This document shows positions 27,923 through 37,105 of a stretch of 64,000 bases of DNA, in pieces (positions within the stretch are counted from its first letter, which is position 1; each line of letters begins with the position of its first letter). Position numbers and translations under genes: made by a program. The DNA is from Mycolicibacterium austroafricanum (GTDB lineage: Bacteria; Actinomycetota; Actinomycetes; Mycobacteriales; Mycobacteriaceae). Location of the stretch: NCBI RefSeq assembly GCF_000612725.1, contig NZ_HG964451.1:527634-591633 (forward strand). Direction: 5' to 3'. Below the pieces are notes generated by a model. That model saw only the letters and a list, made by a program, of their open reading frames with translations, was not told where the DNA came from and made no database searches.

Positions 27923-28759
27923 CTAGCGCTTCTTGCCGGTGCGCCGGCGACGGACGATGAGTTTGTCGCTCGCCTTCTTCGGCTTGCGGGTGCGGCCCTC
28001 GGGCTTACCCCACGGGCTCACCGGGTGGCGGCCACCGGAGGTCTTACCCTCACCACCGCCGTGCGGGTGGTCGACCGGGTTCATCACGACACCACGGACC
28101 GTGGGGCGCTTCCCCTTCCAGCGCATACGGCCGGCCTTGCCCCAGTTGATGTTGGCCTGCTCGGCGTTGCCGACCTCGCCGACCGTCGCGCGGCAGCGCA
28201 CGTCGACGCGGCGGATCTCACCCGAGGGCATACGCAGGGAGGCGTAGCTGCCTTCCTTGCCGAGCAGCTGGATGCTCGAGCCGGCCGAGCGGGCCAGCTT
28301 GGCGCCGCCACCGGGCCGCAGCTCCACGGCGTGGATCACGGTACCGGCCGGGATGTTGCGCAGCGGCAGGTTGTTACCGGGCTTGATGTCGGCGTTCGGA
28401 CCCGACTCCACCACGTCGCCCTGCGAAAGTCCCTGCGGCGCAATGATGTAGCGCTTCTCGCCGTCCAGGAAGTGCAGCAGCGCGATGTTCGCGGTGCGGT
28501 TCGGGTCGTACTCGATGTGCGCGACCTTGGCGTTGACGCCGTCCTTGTCGTTGCGACGGAAGTCGATCACGCGGTAGGCGCGCTTGTGGCCACCGCCCTT
28601 GTGCCGGGTGGTGATTCGGCCGTGCGCGTTACGCCCGCCCGTGCCGTGCAGCGGACGGATCAGCGACTTCTCCGGAGTCGAGCGAGTGATCTCGGCGAAA
28701 TCGGAGACGCTGGCACCGCGGCGACCGGGGGTCGTCGGCTTGTACTTGCGAATTCCCAT
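27923..28759 (-). CDS. rplB: 50S ribosomal protein L2
   Basis: L2, 278 residues, essential for subunit association and close to the peptidyl transferase centre. Begins [15 protein letters not shown]; the functionally important [13 protein letters not shown] loop and HKFRGGGHK-like segment ([15 protein letters not shown]) are present. Standard order rplW-rplB-rpsS. Confidence 0.98.
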   Translation of the reverse strand: MGIRKYKPTTPGRRGASVSDFAEITRSTPEKSLIRPLHGTGGRNAHGRITTRHKGGGHKRAYRVIDFRRNDKDGVNAKVAHIEYDPNRTANIALLHFLDGEKRYIIAPQGLSQGDVVESGPNADIKPGNNLPLRNIPAGTVIHAVELRPGGGAKLARSAGSSIQLLGKEGSYASLRMPSGEIRRVDVRCRATVGEVGNAEQANINWGKAGRMRWKGKRPTVRGVVMNPVDHPHGGGEGKTSGGRHPVSPWGKPEGRTRKPKKASDKLIVRRRRTGKKR

Positions 28760-28787
28760 GTTCTAGTCCTGAGTTCCTTGTGGCCGG

Positions 28788-29090
28788 CTACGCCGGTGCT
28801 CCGAAGAGGTCGATCGGCTTGCTGCCGGGGGCCAGGGTCACGATCGCGCGCTTGGTGCTCTTGCGCTGGCCGTAACCGGTGCGGGTGCGCTTGCGCTTGC
28901 CCTGCCGGTTGGCGGTGTTCACCGAGTCGACCTTCACCTTGAAGATCTTCTCGATGGCGATCTTGATCTGCGTCTTGTTCGAGTCCGGGTGGACGATGAA
29001 CGTGTAGACGTTGTCCTCGATCAGCCCGTACGACTTCTCCGAGATGACCGGAGCCAGGATGATGTCGCGGGGGTCGGTCACGGTAGCCAT
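28788..29090 (-). CDS. rplW: 50S ribosomal protein L23
   Basis: L23, 100 residues, at the tunnel exit, docking site for trigger factor and SRP. Contains [17 protein letters not shown] and [18 protein letters not shown], both typical. Its ATG overlaps the rplD stop region by one base. Confidence 0.98.
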   Translation of the reverse strand: MATVTDPRDIILAPVISEKSYGLIEDNVYTFIVHPDSNKTQIKIAIEKIFKVKVDSVNTANRQGKRKRTRTGYGQRKSTKRAIVTLAPGSKPIDLFGAPA

Positions 29091-29743
29091 CAGGCGGACA
29101 CCTCCTGCTTCGCCTTGGAAGCGTGCTCGATGTAGGCGTTGAGAGCCTCCACGCTGAACACCACGTCGTCGGCATTGAGCACGTCGTAGGTGTTGAGCTG
29201 ATCGGGCGAGATCACATGCACACCAGGCAGGTTGCGCACGCTCTTGGCACCCACCTCGTCGCTGCGGCCGATCACGACCAGCACCTTCTTGTTCCCGGTC
29301 AGCGTGCCCAGGAACGCCTTGGCGCTCTTGGTCGACGGGGTCTGCCCGGTGACCAGCTCGGTGACGGCGTGGATGCGCTCGTTGCGCGCCCGGTCGGACA
29401 ACGCACCGCGCAGCGCGGCGGCGATCATCTTCTTCGGGGTGCGCTGGCTGTAGTCACGCGGCTGCGGGCCGTGGACGGTGCCACCACCGGTGAACTGCGG
29501 CGCGCGGGTCGAGCCCTGACGGGCGCGGCCGGTGCCCTTCTGCCGGTACGGCTTCTTGCCGCCGCCGGAGACCATCGCGCGGGTCTTGGTCGCGTGAGTG
29601 CCCTGGCGCTTGGCGGCCAACTGGGCCGTCACCACCTGGTGCATCAGTGCGACGTTGGCTTCCACGTCGAACAGCTCGGCGGGCAACTCGACGCTGCCGT
29701 CCTTCGCTCCGCCCGGGGTATGGACGTCAATCTTGATAGTCAT
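29090..29743 (-). CDS. rplD: 50S ribosomal protein L4
   Basis: L4, 217 residues, with the tunnel-lining loop visible as [21 protein letters not shown] (partly quoted). In E. coli L4 also represses the S10 operon through its leader; a long leader precedes rpsJ here, but the mechanism is not established for mycobacteria. Overlaps rplC by one base (TAATG). Confidence 0.97.
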   Translation of the reverse strand: MTIKIDVHTPGGAKDGSVELPAELFDVEANVALMHQVVTAQLAAKRQGTHATKTRAMVSGGGKKPYRQKGTGRARQGSTRAPQFTGGGTVHGPQPRDYSQRTPKKMIAAALRGALSDRARNERIHAVTELVTGQTPSTKSAKAFLGTLTGNKKVLVVIGRSDEVGAKSVRNLPGVHVISPDQLNTYDVLNADDVVFSVEALNAYIEHASKAKQEVSA

Positions 29744-30396
29744 TACTTCTCACCTCGTTTGACCGCGGTGCGAACCATCACCAGGCCGCCGGTGCGGCCG
29801 GGGACCGCACCCTTGATCAGCAGCACGCCGTTCTCGGCATCGACCTTGTGCACCAACAGGTTCTGCGTGGTGATGCGGTCGTTGCCCATCCGGCCCGACA
29901 TCCGGGTGCCCTTGAAGACGCGGCCCGGGGTGGCGCAGCCACCGATCGAACCGGGCCGGCGGTGCACCGCCTGGGCGCCGTGGCTGGCGCCCTGGCCGCG
30001 GAAGCCGTGCCGCTTCATGGTGCCGGCGTAGCCCTTGCCCTTGCTGGTGCCGGTGACGTCGACGTAGGTGCCGTCGGCGAAGATCTCCGCCGTCAGCTCC
30101 TGGCCGACCTCGTACTCGGCGGCCGCGGCCTCGTCGTCGAGACGCAGCTCGGCGAGGTGGCGGCGCGGGTTGACCCCGGCGGCGGCGAACTGACCGGTGA
30201 CCGGCTTGTTCACCTTGCGCGGGCTGATCTCGCCGTAGGCCAGCTGCACCGCGCTGTAGCCGTCACGCTCGGGCGTGCGGATGCGGGTCACCACGTTGGG
30301 GCCGGCCTTGACGACCGTCACCGGGACCACGCGATTGTTCTCGTCGAAGACCTGGGTCATGCCCAGCTTCGTACCCAAGATTCCTTTACGTGCCAT
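29743..30396 (-). CDS. rplC: 50S ribosomal protein L3
   Basis: L3, 217 residues, reaching the peptidyl transferase centre. Begins [23 protein letters not shown] and holds the extended loop [22 protein letters not shown] (both in part), the region where linezolid-resistance changes map in mycobacteria. Follows rpsJ by 18 bp. Confidence 0.98.
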   Translation of the reverse strand: MARKGILGTKLGMTQVFDENNRVVPVTVVKAGPNVVTRIRTPERDGYSAVQLAYGEISPRKVNKPVTGQFAAAGVNPRRHLAELRLDDEAAAAEYEVGQELTAEIFADGTYVDVTGTSKGKGYAGTMKRHGFRGQGASHGAQAVHRRPGSIGGCATPGRVFKGTRMSGRMGNDRITTQNLLVHKVDAENGVLLIKGAVPGRTGGLVMVRTAVKRGEK

Positions 30397-30414
30397 TGTT
30401 CGTCGACTCCCCTA

Positions 30415-30720
30415 CTACTGGATGTTCACGTCGACGCTGGCCGGCAGATCGATGCGCATGAGCGCGTCGACCGTCTTGGGCGTCGGGTCGAGGATGTCGA
30501 TGAGCCGCTTGTGAGTACGCATCTCGAAGTGCTCCCGCGAGTCCTTGTACTTATGCGGTGAGCGGATGACGCAGTACACGTTCTTCTCCGTCGGCAGCGG
30601 CACCGGGCCGACCACACTGGCGCCGGTTCGGGTGACCGTCTCCACGATCTTGCGCGCCGAGGCATCAATGGCCTCATGGTCGTAGGCCTTGAGCCTGATG
30701 CGGATCTTCTGTCCCGCCAC
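30415..30720 (-). CDS. rpsJ: 30S ribosomal protein S10
   Basis: S10 (NusE), 101 residues, small-subunit head protein and transcription antitermination factor with NusB. GTG start at 30720 with AGGAG five bases upstream; sequence [19 protein letters not shown] through [19 protein letters not shown] is canonical. It is the first gene of the S10 operon, and has a long leader of about 270 nt between the proposed promoter and the start codon. Confidence 0.98.
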
Positions 30721-30746
30721 GCTTCTCCTACCTTCACTCCTGCTTG

Positions 30747-30762
30747 GTCCCCGCAAGGGGAC
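30747..30762 (-). promoter_or_regulatory. Hairpin in the rpsJ leader near the ribosome binding site
   Basis: A 6-bp GC stem GTCCCC/GGGGAC with a 4-base loop, about 18 bases upstream of the AGGAG site of rpsJ. Its place in a long leader suggests a role in translational or attenuation control of the S10 operon; this is inference only. Confidence 0.45.
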
Positions 30763-30983
30763 ACGGTGGTTTGCGAAACGCCCGAAAGCGTCACGCTGGC
30801 TGTCGCCGCCGCTCTTTACCTGTCCTGGTGCACCGGCCCCCGCGGTCGGGTGTGTCGCCCTCACGCAGCCTCGCAGGCGCGGCGAAAACCGTCGCTCTCC
30901 GAGGTTGGGACCGGACGCGCCCGTTCGGGCGCCGGTCGTACACCTTGGGCGGAACACTCCCGACAGGGGGCGAACCCGGCTCA

Positions 30984-31038
30984 AGGCAACCCGAACAGTA
31001 TGCCCTAGATCGGACCAGCAGCCAAATCCCTGCACTGC
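30984..31038 (-). promoter_or_regulatory. Probable sigma-A promoter of the S10 operon
   Basis: Minus-strand -35 box TTGGCT (31020-31025) and -10 box CATACT (30997-31002) with a 17-base spacer. GCAGTGCAGGGATTTGG (31022-31038) overlaps the -35 region, and GGGTTGCCT (30984-30992) lies four bases after the -10 box. The same two blocks at the same spacing precede rplN. The rest of the 443-bp gap 30721-31163 holds the rpsJ leader and the start region of the divergent reductase operon; no further gene is seen there. Confidence 0.75.
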
Positions 31039-31135
31039 CTGCTCAGCGCGGGTGCGGCGCCGGCCACGACTGTGGGCCGTACGCACGGAAAACCGCCCAA
31101 ATCAGTACACAACGCCCACGGTCGCGCCGCTACTG

Positions 31136-31146
31136 GTGACAGTCAC
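31136..31146. promoter_or_regulatory. Palindrome upstream of the reductase/VOC/SDR/TetR operon
   Basis: GTGAC-A-GTCAC, 17 bp upstream of the first start codon of the operon that ends with a TetR gene. Its place and symmetry suit an autoregulatory TetR operator, but no second copy was found to support it. Confidence 0.4.
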
Positions 31147-31163
31147 TGCCACAACGGCATAGC

Positions 31164-32234
31164 ATGCCGCTCATGTATCGAGTCATCCAGTGGGCCACCG
31201 GTGGCGTCGGCAAGGCCGCGATCCAGGGCGTGCTTCGCCACCCCGACCTCGAACTCGTCGGCTGCTGGGTGCACAGCGCCGACAAGAACGGCCGCGACGT
31301 CGGCGAGCTCATCGGCCAGGACCCGATCGGAGTTACGGCGAGCACCGACGTCGACGAGCTGCTGGCACTCGACGCCGACTGCGTCATGTACTCCCCCCTG
31401 CTGCCCGACGACCAGGTCGTCATGCGGATCCTGCGCTCGGGCAAGAACGTCGTGACACCGGTCGGCTGGGTGTACCCCGACCGGGACAACCCGGCGGTGC
31501 GGGCCATCGAGGACGCCGCCCTGGCCGGCGGGGTCACCCTGCACGGTTCGGGCATCCACCCCGGCGGCATCACCGAGCGTTTCCCGCTGATGATCTCGTC
31601 GCTGTCCTCGGCGATCACCCACGTGCGCGCCGAGGAGTTCTCCGACATCCGCACCTACAACGCCCCGCTGGTGGTGCGCGAGGTGATGGGCTTCGGCCTG
31701 ACCCCCGAGCAGGCGATGAGCGGTCCGATCGCCGCCCTGCTCGAGGCCGGCTTCAAGCAGTCGGTGCGGATGGTCGCCGACCAGTTGGGCTTCCGGGCCG
31801 AGCCGCGGATCCGGTCCACCCAGGAGGTCGCGGTGGCGGTCACCGGCACCGACGAACTCGTCGTCCCGATGGAGGCCGGCACGGTCGCCGCGCGCCGGTT
31901 CCGCTGGCAGGCGATCGTCGACGACGAGCCGGTGGTCACCGCGGCGGTCAACTGGCTGATGTGCGAGGTGGAGCTGGATCCGCCGTGGACGCTGGGTCCG
32001 GACGGCGAGCGGTTCGAGGTTGAGATCACCGGCGACCCGGATGTCTCGCTGACGTTCAAGGGGCTGCAGCCGGAGTCGGTCGCCGAAGGCCTCGAACGCA
32101 ACCCCGGTGTGGTGGCCACCGCCAACCACTGCGTCAGCGCCATTCCCTACGTCTGCGAGGCAGGGCCGGGCATCAAGACCTATGTCGACCTACCGCTGAT
32201 CGCCGGCCGGGCCGCCCCCGGCCTCGCTTCCTGA
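31164..32234 (+). CDS. Dihydrodipicolinate reductase-like NAD(P)-dependent dehydrogenase
   Basis: A 356-residue protein with an N-terminal Rossmann domain (YRVIQWATGGVGKAAIQG) and a long C-terminal domain like that of 2,4-diaminopentanoate dehydrogenase and the many DapB-like proteins of mycobacteria. It is not the lysine-pathway DapB. The true substrate is unknown; mycobacterial paralogues often sit in steroid/lipid or xenobiotic catabolic operons. ATG 31164 is used, but ATG 31173 (MYRVIQW) is equally plausible; neither has a good ribosome binding site, so the transcript may be near-leaderless. The stop overlaps the VOC gene start (TGATG). Confidence 0.82.
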   Translation: MPLMYRVIQWATGGVGKAAIQGVLRHPDLELVGCWVHSADKNGRDVGELIGQDPIGVTASTDVDELLALDADCVMYSPLLPDDQVVMRILRSGKNVVTPVGWVYPDRDNPAVRAIEDAALAGGVTLHGSGIHPGGITERFPLMISSLSSAITHVRAEEFSDIRTYNAPLVVREVMGFGLTPEQAMSGPIAALLEAGFKQSVRMVADQLGFRAEPRIRSTQEVAVAVTGTDELVVPMEAGTVAARRFRWQAIVDDEPVVTAAVNWLMCEVELDPPWTLGPDGERFEVEITGDPDVSLTFKGLQPESVAEGLERNPGVVATANHCVSAIPYVCEAGPGIKTYVDLPLIAGRAAPGLAS

Positions 32235-32701
32235 TGGCAGCACTCGCCGACCTCCGGTTCTCACATCTGGTCGTGGGGGTTACCGACATGGACCGGGCGC
32301 TGGACTTCTACCGGGGGTTGCTCGGCATGGACGTGGTGTTCGACCAGAGCATGTCGGGCCAGCCGTTCGACCACGCGCTCGGCGGCTCCGACGGTCATCG
32401 GGGCCGGGTGGTGGGCGGGCTTGTCGGCGGCGTGATGCTCGAGCTCCTCTCGCTGGGCGGCCAGAGCCGTCGGGCGACCCGCTCGATCGTCGGCAACCAG
32501 AACATCTCGCTGTCGGTGGCCGACCTCGACGAGACCTACCGGCAGGTGCAGGCGGCCGGCCGCGAACCCGACCAGGCACCCTTCGAGATCGCCGGGGTAC
32601 GGATGTTCTTCGTCAAGGACCCCGACGGCACCGCCGTGGAGTTCATCGAATTCCCGGGCGCGGCAAGAACATCGGAGGAACTGCACCGTGGCAACCAGTG
32701 A
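32234..32701 (+). CDS. VOC (glyoxalase/bleomycin-resistance/dioxygenase) family protein
   Basis: A 155-residue VOC-fold protein. FSHLVVGVTDMDRALDFYRGLLGMDV is the first beta-alpha-beta-beta-beta module (quoted in part) and DPDGTAVEFIEFP the end of the second; His in FSHL and Glu in the last strand are likely metal ligands. VOC enzymes include dioxygenases, epimerases and lyases. Located between the DapB-like and SDR genes in one operon, probably a short catabolic set. It overlaps the SDR gene by 14 bp. Confidence 0.87.
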   Translation: MAALADLRFSHLVVGVTDMDRALDFYRGLLGMDVVFDQSMSGQPFDHALGGSDGHRGRVVGGLVGGVMLELLSLGGQSRRATRSIVGNQNISLSVADLDETYRQVQAAGREPDQAPFEIAGVRMFFVKDPDGTAVEFIEFPGAARTSEELHRGNQ

Positions 32702-33479
32702 GCGCTCGACCTACTGGCACCCGACGTCGCTGAGCGGGCGGCGCACGATCGTGACCGGCGCGGCCCAGGGCGTGGGCCGCGGCGTCACCACCGCACTGCT
32801 CGAACGCGGCGCTTCGGTACTGCTGGTCGACCGTAACCCGGCGGTGGCCGAGGTGGCGGAAAGCTTTGCGACGCAGGGACACCGCGCCGAGCACCTGGTC
32901 GCCGACCTGCGCGACCACTCCAGCTACCGGTGGATCGTCGACACCGCGGTGCAGCGGTTCGGCGGCCTGGACGCACTGGTCAACAACGCCGTCGCCACCA
33001 ACGAGCCCAAGCGGTTCACCGACATCACCGACGACGACTTCGATCTGGTCTTCGACACCGGGCCGCGGGCGACCTTCTTCCTGATGCAAGCCGCCTACCC
33101 GGTCCTGAAGGCCGGCGGTGGCGGCTCGATCGTCAACTTCGGCTCGGGCAGCGGGACCGGCGGGCAGGTCGCGTTCGGTGCGTATGCGGGTGCCAAGGAG
33201 GCCATCCGCGGCCTGTCCAAGGTCGCCGCACTGGAATGGGGCGCCGACAACATCCGGGTGAACGTGGTCTGCCCGTTCGCCAATTCCGATGGTGTGCAGG
33301 GCTGGAGCGAGGCGTTCCCGGAGACGTTCCGCAACGTCCTCAAGGGCAACCCGATGCACCGCATCGGCGACACCCATGACGACATCGGTGCGACGGTGGC
33401 CTTCCTGCTCAGCGACGACGCCTCCTATCTCAACGCCCAGACCATCCACATCGACGGCGGGATGGGATCGTTCCGGTGA
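32688..33479 (+). CDS. Short-chain dehydrogenase/reductase
   Basis: A 263-residue classical SDR. Cofactor motif TGAAQGVGRG near residue 24, NNA (VNNAVA) mid-protein, catalytic Ser in FGSGSG and Tyr-Lys in YAGAKEA, and the C-terminal NAQTIHIDGGMG. A GTG start at 32688 is preceded by GGAGGAA. It lacks the insertion and TGAARGQGR motif of mycofactocin-coupled SDRs. Substrate unknown; part of the reductase-VOC-SDR-TetR operon. Confidence 0.92.
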   Translation: MATSERSTYWHPTSLSGRRTIVTGAAQGVGRGVTTALLERGASVLLVDRNPAVAEVAESFATQGHRAEHLVADLRDHSSYRWIVDTAVQRFGGLDALVNNAVATNEPKRFTDITDDDFDLVFDTGPRATFFLMQAAYPVLKAGGGGSIVNFGSGSGTGGQVAFGAYAGAKEAIRGLSKVAALEWGADNIRVNVVCPFANSDGVQGWSEAFPETFRNVLKGNPMHRIGDTHDDIGATVAFLLSDDASYLNAQTIHIDGGMGSFR

Positions 33480-34090
33480 GCGACTCCCCGGCCGAACGGC
33501 CGCCGAGTCTGCGCGACCGCCAGCGGGCCGCGGTGCGCGCCGAGATCCGCGCGGCGGCCTACCGGCTTTTCGCCACAAGGGGATTCGCCAACGTCACCAC
33601 CGAGGACATCGCCGCCGAGGCCGCGATCTCGCCCAGGACGTTCTTCCGGCATATGGCCACCAAGGAGGAACTGCTGCTGGCAGCCGTCCAGCGGGGCGGG
33701 GCGGCCATCGCCGCTCTGCTGGAGCGCCGTCCGGACAGCGAACCGCCCGATGTCGCACTGGCCGCGGCGATCGTGGGCCGGGTCGAGTCCTTCGGCGACG
33801 TCGACCTGGAGAGTTGGCGCAGCGCGATCCTGACCGCACCGGAGTTGCTCGACCGCGTCTCGCTGCTCGCACCCGCCGACCGCGACCGACTGGTGGAGCT
33901 CACGGCGGCCCGGATGGGCGCCGACCCGGCGGAGGACGACAGGCCCGGATTGTTGGTCCAGTTGTCCTTTGCCGCAGCGGATTTCGCGTTCCAACGGTGG
34001 GTGCGCGACCCTGGACCGGTGCACCGGCCGCTGGCTCTCGACGTCGCCGGGGCGCTGGCGTTCGTCGCCGATGGGCGGTGGCGGTCCTAG
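33476..34090 (+). CDS. TetR-family regulator
   Basis: A 204-residue TetR regulator. Helix-turn-helix region RLFATRGFANVTTEDIAAEAAI (in part) followed by SPRTFFRHMATKEELL. The GTG start overlaps the SDR stop by four bases (GTGA), so it is expressed with the DapB-like, VOC and SDR genes and probably autoregulates this operon. Its 3' end overlaps the convergent esterase by four bases. Confidence 0.9.
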   Translation: MSDSPAERPPSLRDRQRAAVRAEIRAAAYRLFATRGFANVTTEDIAAEAAISPRTFFRHMATKEELLLAAVQRGGAAIAALLERRPDSEPPDVALAAAIVGRVESFGDVDLESWRSAILTAPELLDRVSLLAPADRDRLVELTAARMGADPAEDDRPGLLVQLSFAAADFAFQRWVRDPGPVHRPLALDVAGALAFVADGRWRS

Positions 34091-35712
34091 CGCGTTCCGG
34101 TCAGCGTGGCCCAGAACGCGCACTGGTGACGCGCGGCGTAGTCGGTGGTGATGGTGGGATCCCCGGTCTGCAGCGACAGCCGTGGTCCGGTCGAGCCGCC
34201 GGCGTCGAGCCTCGGCCACCGCGGCTCCCCCTCGGCGTCGGGAACACCGTTGCGCACGAACCCGGTCCAGTAGGCGATCATCTGGTCGGACAGCCGGCGC
34301 TGGGCCGGATTCAACGGCGGCGCTCCACCGATGTCGAACAGGTAGCGCAGCTCCAGTCCGTGGCTGGCGCCGACCGGGAACGGCAACTGGAGGAACGGAT
34401 CGGGCGCCGGGGCGGTGCGGTCGTTGAACTCGTAGGAGTACACCGGCCCGGTGTGCACCAGACCGTTCGCCATTCTGTCTGCGGGACAGGCGAATTCACC
34501 ATCGGTCACGGCCGCCGAGTAGGCCAGGCCGGCACTGCCGCCGTAATTCTGCAGCGGGTAGTGCGCACCCACAGCCGCGGCGTCGACGCCGAAGGTGTCG
34601 GCGAGCAGTTCCGGGTAGGGCGGCAAGCCGTCGTGCTGGAGGTACTCGATGCCGGTGAACAAGGTGAACTCGTCGGTGTTGGTGCCGATCAGCACCGGCA
34701 CCCGCGGGACGCGGTTGAGCGCGATCGCCGTCATCGGGTCCGCGGGCAGCCGGTCGGTTCCGGTGACCGGGCCGGTGAGCTTGTCGGCGCCGAACCCGAC
34801 GTAGAACGGCGGCTTCTGGAGTCGGTCGGCGGGCAGCGCCCGCAGACACGCGGCGGCGGTGGCCTCCTGCGCGCAGCCCACACCGGCGGCGTAGTCGCGG
34901 CTGACCCGCTGCGCCGTCGGCAGGTCGGCCTGGGTCTGGCACGGCCCGCTCTGCAGGATGGCCGCGTGGAACAGCCCGGCCGACTCCGGGGCGACGAGGT
35001 GGTCGCACACCGACATGGCGCCGGCCGACTCCCCCGCGATGGTCACCTTGTCCGGATCGCCGCCGAAGTTTCCGACGTTGTCGCGAACCCAGCGCAGCGC
35101 CGCCTGCTGGTCGGCCAGCCCGTAGTTGCCGACGTCGCCGCCGCGACCCAGCGCTGGATGCGCCAGGAAGCCGAGCGTCCCCAGCCGGTAGTTCACGGTG
35201 ACGACGACGATGTCGCCCTGGGTGACCAGCCAGCGCGCGTCGTAGATGTCGGCGCTGCCGTTGAGGAACCCCCCGCCGTGGATCCACACCATGACCGGAC
35301 GGGGGTGCGCCGAGCTCGCGCCGTCGGGCGTCCAGACGTTGAGGTTCAGGCAGTCCTCGCCGGTGGGGCGACCGTAGTCGGGATCGGTGCGGGTGTCCTG
35401 GGGGCAGCGCAGGCCGGGTCGGGTGGCGTCGCGCACGCCGGGCCACGACGCACGCGGCGCCGGGGGCGCCCAGCGCAGCGGGCCCACCGGCGGCGCCGCG
35501 TAGGGGATGCCGTCGAACACGCGGTATCCCGGGGCGACGACACCGCGCACCGCGCCCGAGGCGGTCTGCACCACCGCGGGCTGGGGGCCTTCTGCGGTCG
35601 GGAGCGCCGACGGGGACCGGCCGCCGCCGTGCGCACAGCCCGCGATCACCAGCACGCTCGCGAGCAGGGCGGTCACCGCCCCGAGCAGTCGGCGAGTCGA
35701 TCGGCGCGGCAC
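34087..35712 (-). CDS. Type B carboxylesterase, predicted lipoprotein
   Basis: A 541-residue alpha/beta-hydrolase of the carboxylesterase type B (cholinesterase-like) family. N-terminal lipoprotein signal with lipobox VIAGC (C26). EDCLNLNVWTPDG and the nucleophile elbow GESAGAMS are diagnostic, and HGGGF forms the oxyanion hole. It is exported and lipid-anchored, hydrolysing esters outside the membrane. Divergent from the P450 gene and convergent with the TetR gene. Substrate unknown. Confidence 0.93.
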   Translation of the reverse strand: MPRRSTRRLLGAVTALLASVLVIAGCAHGGGRSPSALPTAEGPQPAVVQTASGAVRGVVAPGYRVFDGIPYAAPPVGPLRWAPPAPRASWPGVRDATRPGLRCPQDTRTDPDYGRPTGEDCLNLNVWTPDGASSAHPRPVMVWIHGGGFLNGSADIYDARWLVTQGDIVVVTVNYRLGTLGFLAHPALGRGGDVGNYGLADQQAALRWVRDNVGNFGGDPDKVTIAGESAGAMSVCDHLVAPESAGLFHAAILQSGPCQTQADLPTAQRVSRDYAAGVGCAQEATAAACLRALPADRLQKPPFYVGFGADKLTGPVTGTDRLPADPMTAIALNRVPRVPVLIGTNTDEFTLFTGIEYLQHDGLPPYPELLADTFGVDAAAVGAHYPLQNYGGSAGLAYSAAVTDGEFACPADRMANGLVHTGPVYSYEFNDRTAPAPDPFLQLPFPVGASHGLELRYLFDIGGAPPLNPAQRRLSDQMIAYWTGFVRNGVPDAEGEPRWPRLDAGGSTGPRLSLQTGDPTITTDYAARHQCAFWATLTGTR

Positions 35713-35760
35713 GGAAATCGAGCCTACGCGGCAACGCGGGTAAGGCCTTCCGACCCCAAT

Positions 35761-35833
35761 TGACGCAAAGGGGTTCCGCTAGTGGCGAAGATCACCCACA
35801 CTGCTAACCTGACACCCGTCAAGTTCTGCGTCA
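35761..35833. promoter_or_regulatory. Esterase/P450 divergent region with inverted repeats
   Basis: Upstream of the P450 gene are TGACGCA at 35761-35767 and its inverse TGCGTCA at 35827-35833, and between them TGAC-ACCC-GTCA at 35810-35821. These nested TGAC/GTCA repeats may be regulator sites. A GAGGAG ribosome binding site follows at about 35842. Confidence 0.45.
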
Positions 35834-35854
35834 CAGTGATCGAGGAGACCCCGT

Positions 35855-37105
35855 ATGACCACCCGGATCATGGACCCGGCAGCTCGCGTTCTGGCTGATC
35901 CGCAGGCCTTCACCGACGAGCAGCACCTCTATGGGGCGCTGGCTCACCTGCGCAAGCACGCTCCGGTGTCCTGGGTCGAGGTCGACGAGTACCGGCCGTT
36001 CTGGGCGATCACCAAGCACGCCGACATCATGGACATCGAGCGACAGAACGATCTGTTCACGAACTTCCCCCGCCCGCTGCTGGCCATCGCCGAGGCCGAC
36101 GACGCACTGCTGCGCGACCTGGAGGCCGGGACCGGCCTGCGCACGCTGATCCACATGGACGACCCGCACCACCGAGACGTCCGCAAGATCGGCGCCGACT
36201 GGTTCAAGCCGTCGGCGCTGAAGATGCTCAAGGCCCGCTGCGACGAGTTGGCCAAGATCTGGGTCGACAAGATGGCCGAGAAGGGCCCCGAACTCGACTT
36301 CATGACCGAGATCGCGGTCAACTACCCGCTGTACGTGATCCTCACCCTGCTGGGTCTGCCGGAGTCCGACTTCCCCCGGATGCTCAAGCTGACCCAGGAG
36401 ATGTTCGGCGGCAACGACGAGGAGTTCCAGCGCGGCGGCGACGTCGAGGACATGCTCGCGGTGCTGATGGACTTCTTCAACTACTTCTCGGCGCTGACCC
36501 AGTCCCGCCGCGAGCACCCGACCGACGACCTGTCCTCGGCGATCGCGAACGCGAAGATCAACGGGGAACCGTTGTCCGACATGGACACCCTGTCCTACTA
36601 CGTGATCACCGCCAGCGCCGGGCATGACACCACCAGCGCCGCCATCGCCGGCGGCCTGCGCGCGCTGCTCGATCATCCCGACCAGCTGACCCGGCTGCAG
36701 AACGACATGTCGCTGATGGGCACCGCGGTCGAGGAGATGATCCGCTGGGTGGTGCCGGTCAAGGAGTTCATGCGCACCGCGCAGGAGGACACCGAGGTCC
36801 GCGGCGTGAAGATCGCCAAGGGCGAGGCCGTCTACCTGGCCTACACCTCGGGTAACCGCGACGAGGACGTGTTCACCGATCCGGAGAAGTTCGACGTCGG
36901 CCGCGACCCGAACAAGCACCTGTCCTTCGGCTACGGCGTGCACTTCTGCCTTGGCGCCTCGCTGGCCCGGATGGAGCTCAACAGCTTCTTCACCGAGCTG
37001 ATCCCGCGGATCAAGTCCATCGAACTGGCCGGCGAGCCCGAGTTGATGGCCACCACCTTCGTCGGCGGCCTCAAGCACCTGCCGATTCGGGTCGAGCTGA
37101 AATAG
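35855..37105 (+). CDS. Cytochrome P450
   Basis: A 416-residue soluble bacterial P450. I-helix oxygen-activating motif AGHDTTSA (about residues 254-261), ExxR in VEEMIRWV, and heme-binding loop FGYGVHFCLGASLAR with the thiolate Cys near residue 365. It needs an external ferredoxin and reductase, none of which is adjacent. The sequence resembles mycobacterial steroid/terpene-type P450s, but a subfamily cannot be assigned by eye. Its last 35 bp overlap the convergent TetR gene. Confidence 0.95.
   Translation: MTTRIMDPAARVLADPQAFTDEQHLYGALAHLRKHAPVSWVEVDEYRPFWAITKHADIMDIERQNDLFTNFPRPLLAIAEADDALLRDLEAGTGLRTLIHMDDPHHRDVRKIGADWFKPSALKMLKARCDELAKIWVDKMAEKGPELDFMTEIAVNYPLYVILTLLGLPESDFPRMLKLTQEMFGGNDEEFQRGGDVEDMLAVLMDFFNYFSALTQSRREHPTDDLSSAIANAKINGEPLSDMDTLSYYVITASAGHDTTSAAIAGGLRALLDHPDQLTRLQNDMSLMGTAVEEMIRWVVPVKEFMRTAQEDTEVRGVKIAKGEAVYLAYTSGNRDEDVFTDPEKFDVGRDPNKHLSFGYGVHFCLGASLARMELNSFFTELIPRIKSIELAGEPELMATTFVGGLKHLPIRVELK

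Noticed and set aside
31164..32234. Lysine-pathway dihydrodipicolinate reductase (dapB)
   Set aside because: The protein is about 100 residues longer than DapB and lacks the substrate-binding E-xHHxxKxDxPSGTA motif; only the Rossmann part is alike.
32688..33479. Mycofactocin-coupled SDR
   Set aside because: It lacks the TGAARGQGR motif and the insertion that mark that subfamily; classified as an ordinary SDR.
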